NCBI RefSeq assembly: GCF_901709675.1
Contig: NC_051087.1
Coordinates: forward strand, 14,068,067 to 14,132,066
Direction of reading: 5' to 3'
Length of the DNA stretch: 64,000 nucleotides
DNA from: Syngnathus acus
Lineage: Eukaryota; Chordata; Actinopteri; Syngnathiformes; Syngnathidae
The translations under genes were made by a program, and so were the position numbers. Numbering within the stretch: the stretch's first letter is position 1; the number at the start of each line of letters is the position of its first letter. Below are positions 46,926 to 59,247 of the stretch, one piece after another. The notes beneath the pieces are model-generated. The model saw nothing but the letters and a program-made list of their open reading frames with translations, did no database searches and was not told where the DNA came from.

Positions 46926-47585
46926 TTTGAAGGATGCTTTCTGGATTGAATGGAGTCAGAGCTCTATGTGGGGGACAAACCACCTCTGTGTGGCTCTGAC
47001 GCTGAACAGCATTCACTGTTTCATAAGACAATATCAGTGTTTAGTCAACAAACCATCACATCCATATTGAAGGAGGTTGTCTGCCTCCCACAGTGCAGAT
47101 GTACGTAGATACTGTTTGCCTCACCTCACTCTTTAACTGTGTTTTGCAATCAGCAAAAGTAAATCTGCAACACACATCATCATCTGACAAAATGCCCAAA
47201 CCACCTCGACTGCCTTTTTACAAAGTGGAGGAGGAATCATTCTACTGAATCCATCCCAGATTATCTCCCTATGAGATTAGAAACCCCACAAAGAAAACTA
47301 GTTTAGGATGCTTGTATTCCCACTGGCCCTGCCACTGCCATTTTCTTTTGACGACCTCAGCAAATTCAGCCCCAATGATTGGCATGTTTCTTTCATGTCC
47401 TCAGCCTCTGCTCCCTCTAGGGAAGATATGTCCGTTGGAATGAGGAGAGGAACAGGAGTCTCACTGTACTACTTCCATCAGCCAATTGTCCCTGGTTCAA
47501 GTCAGTGAGCTTCTCCATGCACTTTACACATTGAGGACAGCTAGGGCATTGGGTGATTTTTCACAACCTCTGACTCTCAAATATA
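46926..47585. other. Unassigned non-coding sequence
   Basis: No recognisable gene or repeat. Confidence 0.4.
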
Positions 47586-48153
<568 letters not shown>

Positions 48154-48832
48154 CATATATACATGTATATGTTATTTGCAGTCAGGATTAAAATATACAC
48201 AAAAAATGGATCACCCACGAATTTAATGCATTTTGATCAGGGTCAGTGAAGTGAATGTACCTTCTCTTAAATAGAGTGTTTGAAAAACTAGGCTAAGAGC
48301 ATTGTGTCGGTCTGAAATGTATTCCTCATCTGATCTGCTGAATGGCCACTGCAAAACGCCAAACTATAGGGGAAAAGGAACACTCAGTCCAAAGCCAGTG
48401 TAGTAATGAGCTGACCGGGGAATGCAGGTTTTCTTTCACATCTAGTCGCAAAAACTCTGACCCAGCCCAATTAATCCTGCTAGTTAAAAAGGTCAGGGCC
48501 CTTTGCTAAAGGGCTTGGGAAAAGATATAGAAGGATCTTTTACAGTGACCGCATTACTTAAGTTTTATCAGCATTCATTATGAATGTGTTGATATTGTTT
48601 AAAGATCCAATACTCGACTGTTGTGAGCTTTTTAAAACAGTAATTTGCTGCTGTTACAGTGGCCCCTGCATTTTCCTGTTGTTGCCAAGTTATAACTCAC
48701 TTTTTATATAAGTTAACAGTATCGAAAACATATTGTTAAGAAAATAGTCTTTGAAATCAGACGTCCAGTAAACCCCCACAGCAAAAAATAATTTTTTACA
48801 TCCACCAAATCAATTAGAATTGTCAAAATTAT
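48154..48832. other. Unassigned non-coding sequence
   Basis: No recognisable gene or repeat. Confidence 0.4.
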
Positions 48833-49126
48833 TACCGTATTTTCCGTACTATAAGGCGCACCTAAAAACCTCAAATTTTCTCAAAAGCCGACAGTGCGCC
48901 TTATAATCAGATGCACCTTATATATGGACCAATATTGAGCAACTACAGCAGGCGTGTCCAAAGTCCGGCCCGCGGGCCAAATGTATATATCTTATATATG
49001 GATAAAGTTTTAAAATGGGCCATTCATTGAAGGTGTGCCTTACAATCCGGTGTGCCTTATATATGGACAAAGTTTTAAAATGGGCCATTCATTGAAGGTG
49101 CGCCTTATAGTGCGGAAAATACCGTA
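48833..49126 (+). mobile_element. Short TA-flanked miniature element, ACCGTATTTTCCG family
   Basis: Sister of 5603-5893 with the same internal duplication of 'ggacaaagttttaaaatggg' sequence. TA at both borders; the right terminus has a C change (ATACCGTA). Confidence 0.85.
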
Positions 49127-49294
49127 GTTTAACTCTAGAACATTACACTCAAACACTTTAATATACAGTGTTTCCTCAATTGCTATAAGGGTTACATTCT
49201 CAAAATAGGCCCCAATAGGTGAAGGTTGAAAGTGGAGGCTGACTTTTTTTATTATTATTCATTTCAAATTGTATATCTATTTTTGGGGGCGATC

Positions 49295-50097
49295 ATTTAC
49301 TCCAGTGTTTCCCAACCAGTGTGCCGCGGCACACGAGTGTGCCGTGAGAGATGTTCAGCTGTGCCGTGGGAAATTGTTCAACATTAATTACGGAGTGCAT
49401 TATAAACAGGATTGCCAAACCACTGGTCAGTTAGCGCAAGGCCTGGTCAGTTACTTGCTAAACGTGCATGCGTGGCAAATCGGAGAATCTTGAGATTACA
49501 TGTGGCATCGGCACATACTCAGTTTATGTGTGTGTTGCTGTGTGCTTTTACTAACAGTGACACTATGACGGCTGTGGTGCGTTTTCGGTCCGATGGAAAT
49601 CAGAGCATGTAGTTCAACGGGAGAACCTGGATTGTTCATTTTTCACCAACATAAAATACACAGTCAAGTCAAGACACCTCGACTGTGATAGCCACTCAGC
49701 CGCTGTCAGAACAGCAGAGCGTCTTTAAAAGTGACTTTGTTCTTATTGTCGCAATATTTATAGAGCTAGTCTAAAACAGTAAACAGTTATATTGATTCTT
49801 TTGGATTTTGACCACAATCACATTCAATAGTTTATTCCTTACATTGTCTAAAACCTTTTTTCAAAAACTCACTTTCATTTACAAAAGAAATACAATTTAA
49901 AGAATATTTAGTATTTATTTTTATTCTCCATACATATATAGGAATAGAACTTTACGTCTTTTGTTGTAATATAACTGACTTTAATATAGAAGCTGGTGTA
50001 ACACTTAACAGATTTTTGTTGGTGGTGTGCCTCGAGATTTTTTCCAATGGAAAGGTGTGCCGTGAATGAAAAAAGGTTGGGAAACACTGATTTACAC
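49295..50097 (+). mobile_element. hAT-like non-autonomous element, 787 bp
   Basis: The element 49303-50089 has perfect inverted ends CAGTGTTTCCCAACC and GGTTGGGAAACACTG. Flanking 8-mers ATTTACTC and ATTTACAC match at seven of eight positions. Near the ends are 'tgtgccgcggcacac' and 'gtgtgccgtgaatg', typical of this fish family. It appears inserted in an older repeat starting 'cagtgtttcctcaattgct' near 49168. There is no transposase frame; short frames near 49269-49612 are not recognisable. Confidence 0.82.
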
Positions 50098-50805
50098 CAT
50101 TACGGGCCCCCTCCAACCCCCAAACGACTCCCTCCCATCTAAATACTCGTTACATTTAATAAATTAAACTTTTAAATTACAAAATGAAGAACAAATAGTG
50201 ACATGCAGGCTGTGAGAGGAGCCTGCGCGCTACTCTAGGTGCGACAGAGGTTGGCTAATAACGATGTTAAAGTTATTTTGTATCTTAAAATATCTTACCC
50301 TAACTAGAATCCCATCGTGCATTTGAGCCCAAGGAACAATCTTGGAAATTTTAAACCATTGTTGTTATTGACAGCTGCTCCTCTTGCTGCTTCTTTATGT
50401 TCTTTCTCATTGTGGTTGCCATCACCTGTGTCTTCTCCTTTCTATGACGATGAAGAAAAAGAAGCACTGTTGCCGTAGTCATGACAACTTTGGGTTTGAA
50501 AAATACCTTTAGACTACTACAATTGCAGTCTTGGCTAAGGATGAGTTAATTAAGATAAGATATTTTAAGACACTTTAACAAAAGCAGTTATTTGCCAACG
50601 TGTCATTGTACTTGTCCTGCAGTCGGTGACTAAGCACTCTCCTTCACTCCCCCTGAATGCAACTGTTTACTGTCTGGTTCATATGGCTTGACTGAAAGAC
50701 TCAACGTCACATTTGAATAACTTTCTGAGTTTCCATGGTGTAGATAGAAACACTATCATTACCATTCCTATGCTGCAAAATTAACTAAATAAATAAAATA
50801 AAACA

Positions 50806-50840
<35 letters not shown>

Positions 50841-51563
50841 ATGTTACGCTGGCACCTTCCAAATAAATTAAATAGTACATTTTTAATCATGGTCTGATAT
50901 TGTCCTCCATTGTAAGTCAAGATTCGGTGCATTTCAAGTTTAGGCCACTGTTACAGGAGTGGCGTCGAAGGAAAAGTAACAATGGGAGAAAACATTTTTC
51001 GATTTGAAATATTTTGTACCCCGACTTTTGTTTAATACATAATAAAACTCACACACCACTGTTCCACTGTTTTGATCATCCGTTTGAAACATTTGCAGGC
51101 TTGTGAAATGCACAATTGGAAGCTCAAATACTGTGTACTAAATGCTTTAAGTCTGTCTGACGTTTCCAGAATCGGCCAGTGAAGATTGTTGGAAGATGGT
51201 AAATTTAAAAAAAAAGGAAAGTCCTGTTCTTCATCCTCTCAGTCCAGTGATTTTTCATCCTTGAGTCACTCACTGACTTTGCTGACTTGAAGCAGACTGC
51301 AAAGTCAATCATTCACTTTCATCTCAATGTTTTTTTTTTTATTCTTACCTTTTGTCTGACCATGCTACCGTCCTCTCTCTATTGTCTCTCAGGTGCATAG
51401 TGAAGAAGCTACTATGAGGTGCTTTTCATTTCAAAACAGCAAAACACATAAATTATCCAAACGGATCTGTTATAAAGCAGTTGAGGACCATTTCTTAACA
51501 AGATAGAATTATAAATGAAAATGTAGGGTCATGCTGACAAGTTCAATGGTCAATTAAAAATGC

Positions 51564-51565
<2 letters not shown>
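50098..51565. other. Unassigned sequence with (AAAT)n
   Basis: AAAT repeats at about 50786-50841; otherwise no gene or clear repeat. Confidence 0.45.
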
Positions 51566-51619
<54 letters not shown>

Positions 51620-51650
51620 CACACACACACATACACACACACACACACAC
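51566..51650. repeat. (CA)n microsatellite
   Basis: About 42 dinucleotide units with two interruptions. Confidence 0.97.
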
Positions 51651-53490
51651 ATGCCTTGAATGAGGCTAAGAAAATAAGCTCCAAAAAGAGCCATTTGCCA
51701 ATCAAAAATAATGCCCTGTTATTAAAGGAAAAGGTCAATTATAGTTGCATGTCCAAGGCCCTGCTATCACAGCATGACCTTTTAGCTTCATGTGTCTGGG
51801 AACCCACAAGAGGCTCATTCAACTGTCAGTTCCTTACAAGGCCTGAGTCCCCGGAATCCGTTGTCTTTAATGTATTTATGTATATCCCCTTCTTGTTTTG
51901 CAATGCAGTGGCAAACAAAGGGTCGTGAATGGTGTCATATCATTTTCTATGACCACATATTGTCTCATGTATTACTTAATGTGCTAATTGTATGTCAAAT
52001 TAAACAAAGTCGAGTCACAGAAGATGAACTGAGATTGTACAATGATATTAAACAAACAAAACATGACAGTCATACAAAATGATCAAACATACAAGATGAC
52101 AGCTTTTGCCATACAAGATGACTGCTTTTGTGACCTCAGCAAGCCTGACATTGCTCAAGGGCACCCCGGCAGTAGTCATGAATCTGACTGGCGTCTCCTG
52201 AACTAGCTTGCATCGTACGTAAACATTTGTAAGGAGCAGGGATTGAATCATGACCATCCAATTCCAAAACTCATGTTACGTTTAATATTAAAATGTATTG
52301 CAATAAAGGCAATTTGGGGTTTCTATCCATAAGAAACATAAATTAAAATGCATAGTTTCACTTTTCGAACTTTACCGCCTCTGTAGGTCAATTACTACAT
52401 ATCCATTGTACTGAAATTAACAGTGGGTTGCTTCTCAAAGAAGAATTTAGAGAGTATTCAGATTTCCTATTGTCTCTGACACCTTAGTGGAGCAGTCTTG
52501 TGTGGCGGACTTACAATATTCTCATTTTTATGTTGCACCGGTTTTGTTTTACACACCATCATTTTCAGACTGATGTGATTGAAAATCAATTGAAATTCAG
52601 ATTGTCTCCTGGGTTTTCCCTGATGGACATTTTGTTGACAGTCAAGTTGACAGACAAGGACACAACACATGAGTAACCCTCAAACAGACTCTGTCTCTTC
52701 ATACTGCACTCATGCACTTTATCTTCCACTCTCTCTCTCTTCCTCACTCATTCCCTCTCCTCTCTCTTTCTCGCACACGCGCACGCACAAACACACACAC
52801 ACACATCTTTCTTTATATCACTTTATTTTTGCTCTTAATGTTTCATGCGCAATACATGACAATACATATAGCACTCACACTCCTTTGTTTCTCGATATGC
52901 CTCTAGGCACTGTCTTATGCCTCCCCTGGGAATGGTGCAACTCCCTGCCAATTCTCCCCAATCCATCAGTGAGTGTTCTGCTCCCCTGAAGCACCACAAC
53001 CAGGGACCCCATTCCTATCTTGTCAGACTGACCTAGTCTCCTCACCCCTTCTTCCCCACATTGGTATGCTGTGTATGGGCCCACGACACTAAGAGGTTCA
53101 CATGGTTAGTTTTTCTCAACCTCTTACACACTAATACTGGTATTGAGACATAATGACCACAACATGTTACTCATTTACCAATCCCCTGAACCATTTCTGA
53201 TTAACTACAACCACAAGTCATGCTTTACACTAGATGTAGTTTTGAAAAACACTTCACACAATTCTCTGCATTAGGCACGATTTTTATGAATAATATCTCG
53301 TTTTAACAAGGAACACACGGTCATTCAAAATTAAAATACATTCAAAGTTAATTGCCCTGACTCATCACACTGTCACACAGTGTTACAATTAGCAACATCA
53401 GCTTTTAGAAAAAAAAAGAGTAACAGGTGAGACCTTCTGTTTTGGAGCAATGGATGGAAACAGAGGCAGAGCCAGAGGAGTGACAGTAAG
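51651..53490. other. Unassigned sequence
   Basis: CT-rich and CA-rich patch at 52728-52805. The 122- and 106-codon frames starting in or crossing the microsatellites are artefacts. No gene recognised. Confidence 0.4.
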
Positions 53491-53745
53491 ATGAAGAGAA
53501 CTGGGAAAGAAAGGCCAAGGACCATAATCTCTGATGAGCTTCGAGCCACTTTGGTTGACCATGTGGTCCAGGGTCTAACAATAAAGGAGGGTGCTTTTCA
53601 TGGTTGGATTCACTATGCTAGGCAATATTTCCCCTGCTACTTGGCCAGGGAAAACATTGCTTTTGATGAGGATGCGGGTGCTGTAGCCAGACTGAAACCG
53701 AGGATGCAGCATAGATTTGTTGGGGGTTATTTTTTGCTATGGTAA
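53491..53745 (+). pseudogene. Internally deleted DDE transposase relic (IS630/Tc1-like, fish type)
   Basis: An 84-codon open frame starting at ATG 53491. Residues 5-34 ('ERPRTIISDELRATLVDHVV', then 'GLTIKEG') look like the N-terminal helix-turn-helix of a fish IS630-like transposase. Residues 36-58 ('GWIHYARQYFPCYLARENIA') look like the extreme C-terminus of the same protein. The roughly 250 residues between them, including the catalytic Asp/Asp/Glu region, are missing, yet the frame stays open across the junction. This is the usual structure of an internally deleted non-autonomous copy. Terminal repeats were not found. It could in principle express a small DNA-binding peptide; there is no evidence that it does. 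Confidence 0.6.
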
Positions 53746-53910
53746 AGATATACACTACATTCTTCTGTTCTTTTGTCTGTGCCCCACTGTATGTGCAACT
53801 TTGTGTTTGTTGGGATGTACACTGTGCACACTGTTTTTGTTGGAAAACTAAAATATACGTATAAGTTACCATATTTTTGTGTTCGGAAAAAATAAAAGTA
53901 TTTTCTAAAA

Positions 53911-54260
53911 TAGGGCGGCTCGGTAATGCACTGGTTAGCATGTCCACCTCACATTTAGAAGGGTGTGGGTTTGATTCCACCTCCCTGTGTGGAGTTTGCA
54001 TGCTCTCCTCATGCCCGCGTAGGTTTTCTCCGGGTACTCCAGTTTTCTCCCACATCCCAAAAACATGCATGGTGGGCCGATTGAGCACTCCAAATTAAGT
54101 AGGTGTGTGTACGAGTGCGGATGGTTGTTCGTCTCTGTGTGCTCTGCGATTGGCTGGCAACCGATTCAGGGTGTACCCCGCCTACTACCGATGACTGCTG
54201 GGATAGGCTCCAGCATGCCTGCGACCCCCCCGGGGACAAGCGAAATAGAAAATAGTTGGA
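53911..54260 (+). mobile_element. Full-length tRNA-derived SINE (GGAT family)
   Basis: The best complete copy: 'gggcggctcggtaatgcact' start, A-box 'actggttagcatg', B-box 'gtttgattccacc', then the standard body to 'gcgacccccccggggaca' and a short GGAT tail. It can serve as the reference for the other copies in the window. Confidence 0.9.
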
Positions 54261-54412
54261 TGGATGGACATCTATGCATATACGTAGTATATGTATGTAC
54301 TGTACTGTCTACAGGAAGTGCAACACTGAATTAAAAAATGGCCTATGGATGGACATCTATAAATATATACTGTACTGTCTGTAGTAAGTGTAACACTGAA
54401 TACAAAATTGGC
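54261..54412. repeat. 85-bp imperfect tandem duplication after the SINE tail
   Basis: 'tggatggacatctat' starts units at 54261 and 54346. Both continue through 'tactgtactgtct' and 'aacactgaa' to 'ggccta'. The second unit is shorter by an internal deletion. Confidence 0.8.
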
Positions 54413-54680
54413 CTAAGTCATGATGAATAGAGAAGTATTTTCCATTCATCCATTTTACATGGAGCAGTGTTCAACTGGTTCTTATAAATGCCTGTTCATA
54501 CAATGGTTTGTGTGTGTCATTTAAAAGCAAAGTGCCATTCTGAGAAGAAATAGCATTGTTTTGAATGGAAAGTTTCATTTTGCAGGATAATTGGAGGGTT
54601 ACCAATTTTTTGACAAATGGGGATATGCTAAGCTATTAAGTATGTAGTGTGTTGTGATATTTTGCATGTGTTTATTATAA

Positions 54681-54782
54681 TGGATGGATGGATGGATGGA
54701 TGGATGGATGGATGGATGGATGGATGGATGGATGGATGGATGGGTGGGTGGGTGGTTGGGTTGGATGGATGGATGGATGGAT
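54681..54782. repeat. (GGAT)n microsatellite
   Basis: About 16 perfect units, then GGGT and further GGAT units. Confidence 0.95.
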
Positions 54783-54916
54783 TGATTATTGGATGACATA
54801 AATCAGTGAAAACAATAAAGCAAGCAAATATTAAGGTAGTTCTGTATGTTGTGCCAAGCACTATTTATTTGACCATGGTCGACACATTTTATAATTATTA
54901 CAACCAAATATGTGTC

Positions 54917-55097
<181 letters not shown>

Positions 55098-55392
55098 AAG
55101 AGCGAGAGAGAGAGCTCAGTACCAAGGACAGTTGCTCCCTTCCCTCCCTTTTTGCTCTCTTCCGGACGCGCACTAGGCAGCTGGCTGCGTTGCAGCTCCT
55201 CCCTCCAATGTGTGGCTTTCCTCACAAAAAGATCCTTGGACGTGAACAGTTTCGCTGAAGAGCACTTTCCTCTCTGAAATAACCACACGGACAACCCCAG
55301 GCGTCCGTTGTCCTTTACCGACCAGAGAGAAAGGAGTTGAGGTATTGGATAAGGACTCCAGCGGTCCATCATCCCCAAAATTTCTCTCAGCG
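55098..55392 (+). promoter_or_regulatory. Putative 5' UTR/promoter-proximal region of sorcs
   Basis: CT-rich then mixed sequence leading into the start codon. No TATA box is evident and the transcription start cannot be placed. An upstream ATG at 55208 opens a 16-codon frame ending at TGA 55258, which would lie in the 5' UTR if transcription starts above it. Confidence 0.5.
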
Positions 55393-56022
55393 ATGGAGAC
55401 TTGGACTGGCTCCTGCCCGGGTTTACACTTCGCTTTGAGTGTCTGCCTCATGATAGCTGCTCACACCTTTCAAAATACAAAGGCAGACATAAGTTGTGCA
55501 TCTCGCCGGTCCCTAGTTCAACTTCACGCCGGTGAAATACGCGCACAACCAACAGATGGACTGAGCGCTTTTAAAAACATCCAAGTGGAGTTTAGGGAAC
55601 TAGGGATTAGTCGACAAAATACCGGTAAAGACAACGACCAACAACATGCACCTGTCTTGGAGAACGGCACACGAATGTCCCTTGCACAAAGTCACCGCGG
55701 CGGATCAAACGGAAAACGTGATTTTGGTGATGGCGCCGCGCTTCCGAGAGCGAAGAGAAACAGCCCCGAGTTTGCCGAGTTGCGCAAGAGTGGACTGACA
55801 GGCCAAACTGCCCTGAATTCCGGTGCATCGGATGAACGGGACTCTTTGCTGGACCGGCTCAGATCTTCTGGACTGAGCAGATCGGAGTTAAGAAAGAACA
55901 GGGACGACGGGAGAGGAAATAAACAGCAGGATGAGCCCAAGCTCACCAGCAGCACTTTCGCCCTGACTGGGGACTCAGCACATAATCACGCTGTCGTCTA
56001 CTGGTCAGGACAAAACAGCAGC
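55393..56022 (+). CDS. sorcs1/3: SorCS-family VPS10-domain receptor, exon 1 (210 codons; gene continues beyond window)
   Basis: SorCS proteins are type I membrane sorting receptors (Vps10p/sortilin family) that move through Golgi, endosomes and plasma membrane, mainly in neurons. This exon supplies the N-terminus. ATG 55393 is the first in-frame ATG, has G at -3 and +4, and opens a signal peptide (residues about 10-24, 'GLHFALSVCLMIAAH'). A poorly conserved propeptide follows, with a furin-type RAKR at 119-122. The end of the exon, 'STFALTGDSAHN' to 'VVYWSGQNSS' (residues 187-210), is the conserved start of the VPS10 beta-propeller and includes an N-glycosylation site. It stops exactly at codon 210 before GTAAGT at 56023 (phase 0), as in mammalian SORCS genes. 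FALTGDSAHN separates it from SORCS2. I slightly favour sorcs1 over sorcs3 ('LTS-x-TF'), without certainty. The propeller remainder, leucine-rich/PKD parts and transmembrane segment lie in exons outside the window. Confidence 0.9.
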
Positions 56023-57240
56023 GTAAGTCTGAGTTGAATTAATTACGATTTCTGCCGCACAGACGCTTGCTATGTGGGTGGCAAGTGGGGGAGTACCACG
56101 CATTAAACACAGACTCCTTGGGGTCGGTTCTGCGCAGAGTTGCCAGTTCGAAAGAGGTCGAAGTGCCGACTGCGCACGACAATATATCAGTCCGCCGCTA
56201 TAAATTAAATTCAAGCAGGACCCTAGACCCCCGCCTAGCAGTTACGCACGAAAACCCCTCTCTGCTGTGGCATGCTATCTATTTGCGTGACATTTTCCGA
56301 ATACATCCATTTAAGTCCAGGTCAGTGCGCGCCTCGTGGGTCACGCACTGTAAGTTGAAGATTTAGTTCCTCGTGATTTATAGCTGGAGAGGGAGAAATG
56401 GTGATCTATTTGCGATATGCTAATGCGTGATTCATCCCCCCCCCCCCCACCGAAATGAGTTTTTTCATCCAAATTAATTGATTTGGAGGAGGAAGTCATA
56501 AATTATTGCTCAATCTTCCACGAACCCTTTCGTTTTTAAAGAAATATTTTTTTCATTCAGCGAGAACGATTTTGCTCCCTTGATTAGTAGTGCCGTAATT
56601 GCTCAAATGAGCAGTGGGGAATATAAAAATAAATTTTATGTTTGACTCTTTATAACTACAAAATTCATATTTTGAGGATGGGTTTTAGCCTTATCTCTTT
56701 TACCCAGACGTTCAATAATTAATTTACATAGACCAAAATGTGTTTTTAGAATAAAATAGATTTTTATTTTCGGTACATAAAAACTATATCCAATTATAAA
56801 GCTTTCCTTGTGATTGACTGCGAAAGGTAAATGTAAAAATTTGAACATCAAAAACTGGCAGTGCAATGAGAAGACATGTAAAACACTAGCAAATACTTCC
56901 AACCCCACACGAAATAGATAAGAGGACAATCCCCAATACGAGACAGGCTCTCATAGGATGGAAATTATGCCACAAAATGAATCAAGCTACACTGCAAGGG
57001 GCCTTTGTCCTTTCAGTGGTTTCACATTTTTAATGCGTAGTTGTGGTTTCTGCTCTTGCTTTATTCCATTTGAAAAAAATGTCACATTCAGGCTTGTCTA
57101 AGCTGATTATGACATGGTTCCTGAACTTGTTTTCTTACCCGCAGTCAAGACTGAGGCGATATGAGCAGAACATGTTTGTGTGCGCATATATACATACGTG
57201 TTTGAGTGAGTGTGTGCTGCTGAAGAGCTGCACTGTGTGC

Positions 57241-57760
57241 CACTGCCCCTAAGCTTAAGTTCTTTAATTATTATCTTGACCACCTAGGCTTCATTTCAAA
57301 GTATTTCTTTCCCTTTCATGAAAAATGGAAAATGACGGCTGACTGCAGGATTATCATCAAGAGAGGTATGCTACTTCATCTTCATCGCCGCAAGCTTGTT
57401 ATGTTGATGAATGAGTTTGAAAGACAAGGAGGTTAAGCAGGAAGTCGGCTGACTTGTCTCCAGCTGTAGTTAAGCTAAAGTAAGCGGCTGGCTAATGAGG
57501 ACTGCACGCCTCTTGGATCAGTTACCTAAACCCTGAGTGCTTATTCACTGCCGATTTATTTCCTTTTTTGGGGGCTCGTAATTGCGCAGCTGAGACCTTT
57601 GTCACCAACAGTATTAGTTATTAAATTAGACATTTAAAGCCATTGGGGCTACACTTTTGTTTCAGTGATAATTGAGCCTCCAGTGTGGTCTTGATAAGGG
57701 GCATGTTCTGGACATCATGCACTTTTAACAGTGGGTATCTGGCTTTCTTAGTTTTTTCTT
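57241..57760. other. Non-repetitive intronic segment, candidate conserved element
   Basis: About 500 bp with no repeat hallmarks, balanced composition and several TAATTA/TAAT-type sites ('tctttaattattatc', 'ggctggctaatgagg', 'gtattagttattaaatta'). Such segments in developmental-neuronal gene introns are often conserved enhancers. This is a guess from appearance only. Confidence 0.25.
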
Positions 57761-58060
57761 TTTAGCAAATAACTTGATACAACAAAGGTGACAATTACAC
57801 ACCAGGGTTTTAGAGAGTTTCAATGCATCGTACGAGTAGCTGTTACGCAGCGGCACGGCGACTAACGGTCGCCAGCAAATGTATTTTGTTGTCTCGATGA
57901 CTTATGTTTGGTGTGTTGCCGAGAGTATTTCATTTATGGTTATTTAGTATAGTGGAACCGTTATGCGCCGTTAGTTATGTAATGTGTGCCGTCTACTAGT
58001 GTTGTGTGACGTCAGAAGTTGAGTGTTGACTTACGTGCTGTATTTCTGTCTGTTGCAGAA

Positions 58061-58123
58061 CCACACACACACACACATCACACACATCACACACACACAA
58101 ACACACACACACATCCCACACAC
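58061..58123. repeat. (CA)n microsatellite, interrupted
   Basis: CA repeats with TCA interruptions, extending loosely to about 58180. Confidence 0.9.
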
Positions 58124-58195
58124 CATTCACACGCTTCATACAATAATTACACACACAAGAATCACATTCACACACCCAAAGACTCACCCATGTAC

Positions 58196-58330
58196 ATACC
58201 CTTTTGCCAGTTTGCCTGTATGCCCCTATGAGCCATCGTGCCTGTTACTTTTTTGCCAATAATTCAGTAAAGCAATCAAAACTGAATCATGTCTTCCCTC
58301 CTGTGTTCTGACCGACACCCGGGGGCGAAA
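58196..58330 (+). repeat. Dispersed repeat, possible LTR piece, copy 2
   Basis: Inverted counterpart of 41941-42075. It contains 'ttcagtaaagcaatc' and ends 'gaccgacacccgggggcgaa'. Sequence upstream from TGTTACGCAG at 57841 could be the rest of a solo LTR with the CA repeat inside, but no target duplication is visible. Confidence 0.5.
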
Positions 58331-58736
58331 AGAGCATAACCATCCGAACCAACCCCCATACAGTCCTCAGGCTCCCCAACAATAGCCGTAGCAGTTTGCA
58401 TTATTTTATTGCAATGTTTTTCCTTATTCAGATTTGTTTCAAGACTACAGTTAGACTTCACTTTGATGGTTAAGGCAGTTATTGCAATTGTGTTGTTTTA
58501 TCACAGTAGATTGGTTTATTTACTTTTCAAAAACCAGAGGCCATTCATTTACAAATGTGATTGCACTTTAGTTTACATATTTAAATGTTCAGATATTAAG
58601 ACAGTTTTTGCACGATTTGAATGAGGCAAAATAACATGCTTTTTCTCTCGAATATATTGTTATCATTATTTGTTTTAGATGTACTGTACTTTTTTGTGTA
58701 AAAATTAAATTCAGAGTTCAAAAGCCTTTTTTCAAA

Positions 58737-58803
58737 CTTGAGTCTTGAAAAAGAGGGGGTTGTCTTATAATCAGGGTTGTCTTATATTCAGGCCAATACG
58801 GTA
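58737..58803 (+). mobile_element. Right end of a GTCTTATA-type miniature element
   Basis: 'gttgtcttataatcagggtt' followed by 'gtcttatattcaggccaa' and TACGGTA is the terminal pattern of another TA-flanked fish repeat. The left end is not identifiable. Confidence 0.45.
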
Positions 58804-59247
58804 GTTATGAAGCTTTTATTTAGAAGTTGGCATTGCCGTGCGTTGCATAGCTGCATTGAAAAAATGTTACAGTGGCCAACTGCAATTTGCTAGCAACGAC
58901 GGGATGCTCAGTCTCTTGGAAGGTCCGTAAATACGTGATTGCGGCCTGCGGTGCAAAAAAAGATCGGCCACCAGACTGCTGCCCTTAACTGTGCTTAATC
59001 AACCAAAGGTCTCACGCAGTCTCATATGACTCATATATAAGTCATAGGTGGGTATGGGAAGCTTCATGAAAATTTATTCCATTTCCTTGGTCATAGGTTG
59101 GGCAATTAATTTCATCTAAACTGCTATGTGGAAAAGCTGTTTTTTTATTCGTCAGCTCAAATTGATGCATCTAATATTAACATTAAATCATTATTTAATA
59201 GACATTCACCACTCCAAAAACATGTCTATACTGGCCACATTTTTTTC

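Noticed and set aside
55345-55392. Longer N-terminus for the sorcs protein
   Set aside because: The extension would start at TTG; the first ATG is 55393, has a good context and directly opens a signal peptide.
56023-56037. Coding continuing past the donor to a stop at about 56037
   Set aside because: The conserved family sequence breaks exactly at the GTAAGT donor and the frame position fits a phase-0 exon end, so the following codons are intronic.
57841-58345. Calling a complete solo LTR
   Set aside because: TG start and a tentative AAC end can be imagined, but no target duplication or primer-binding context supports the borders.
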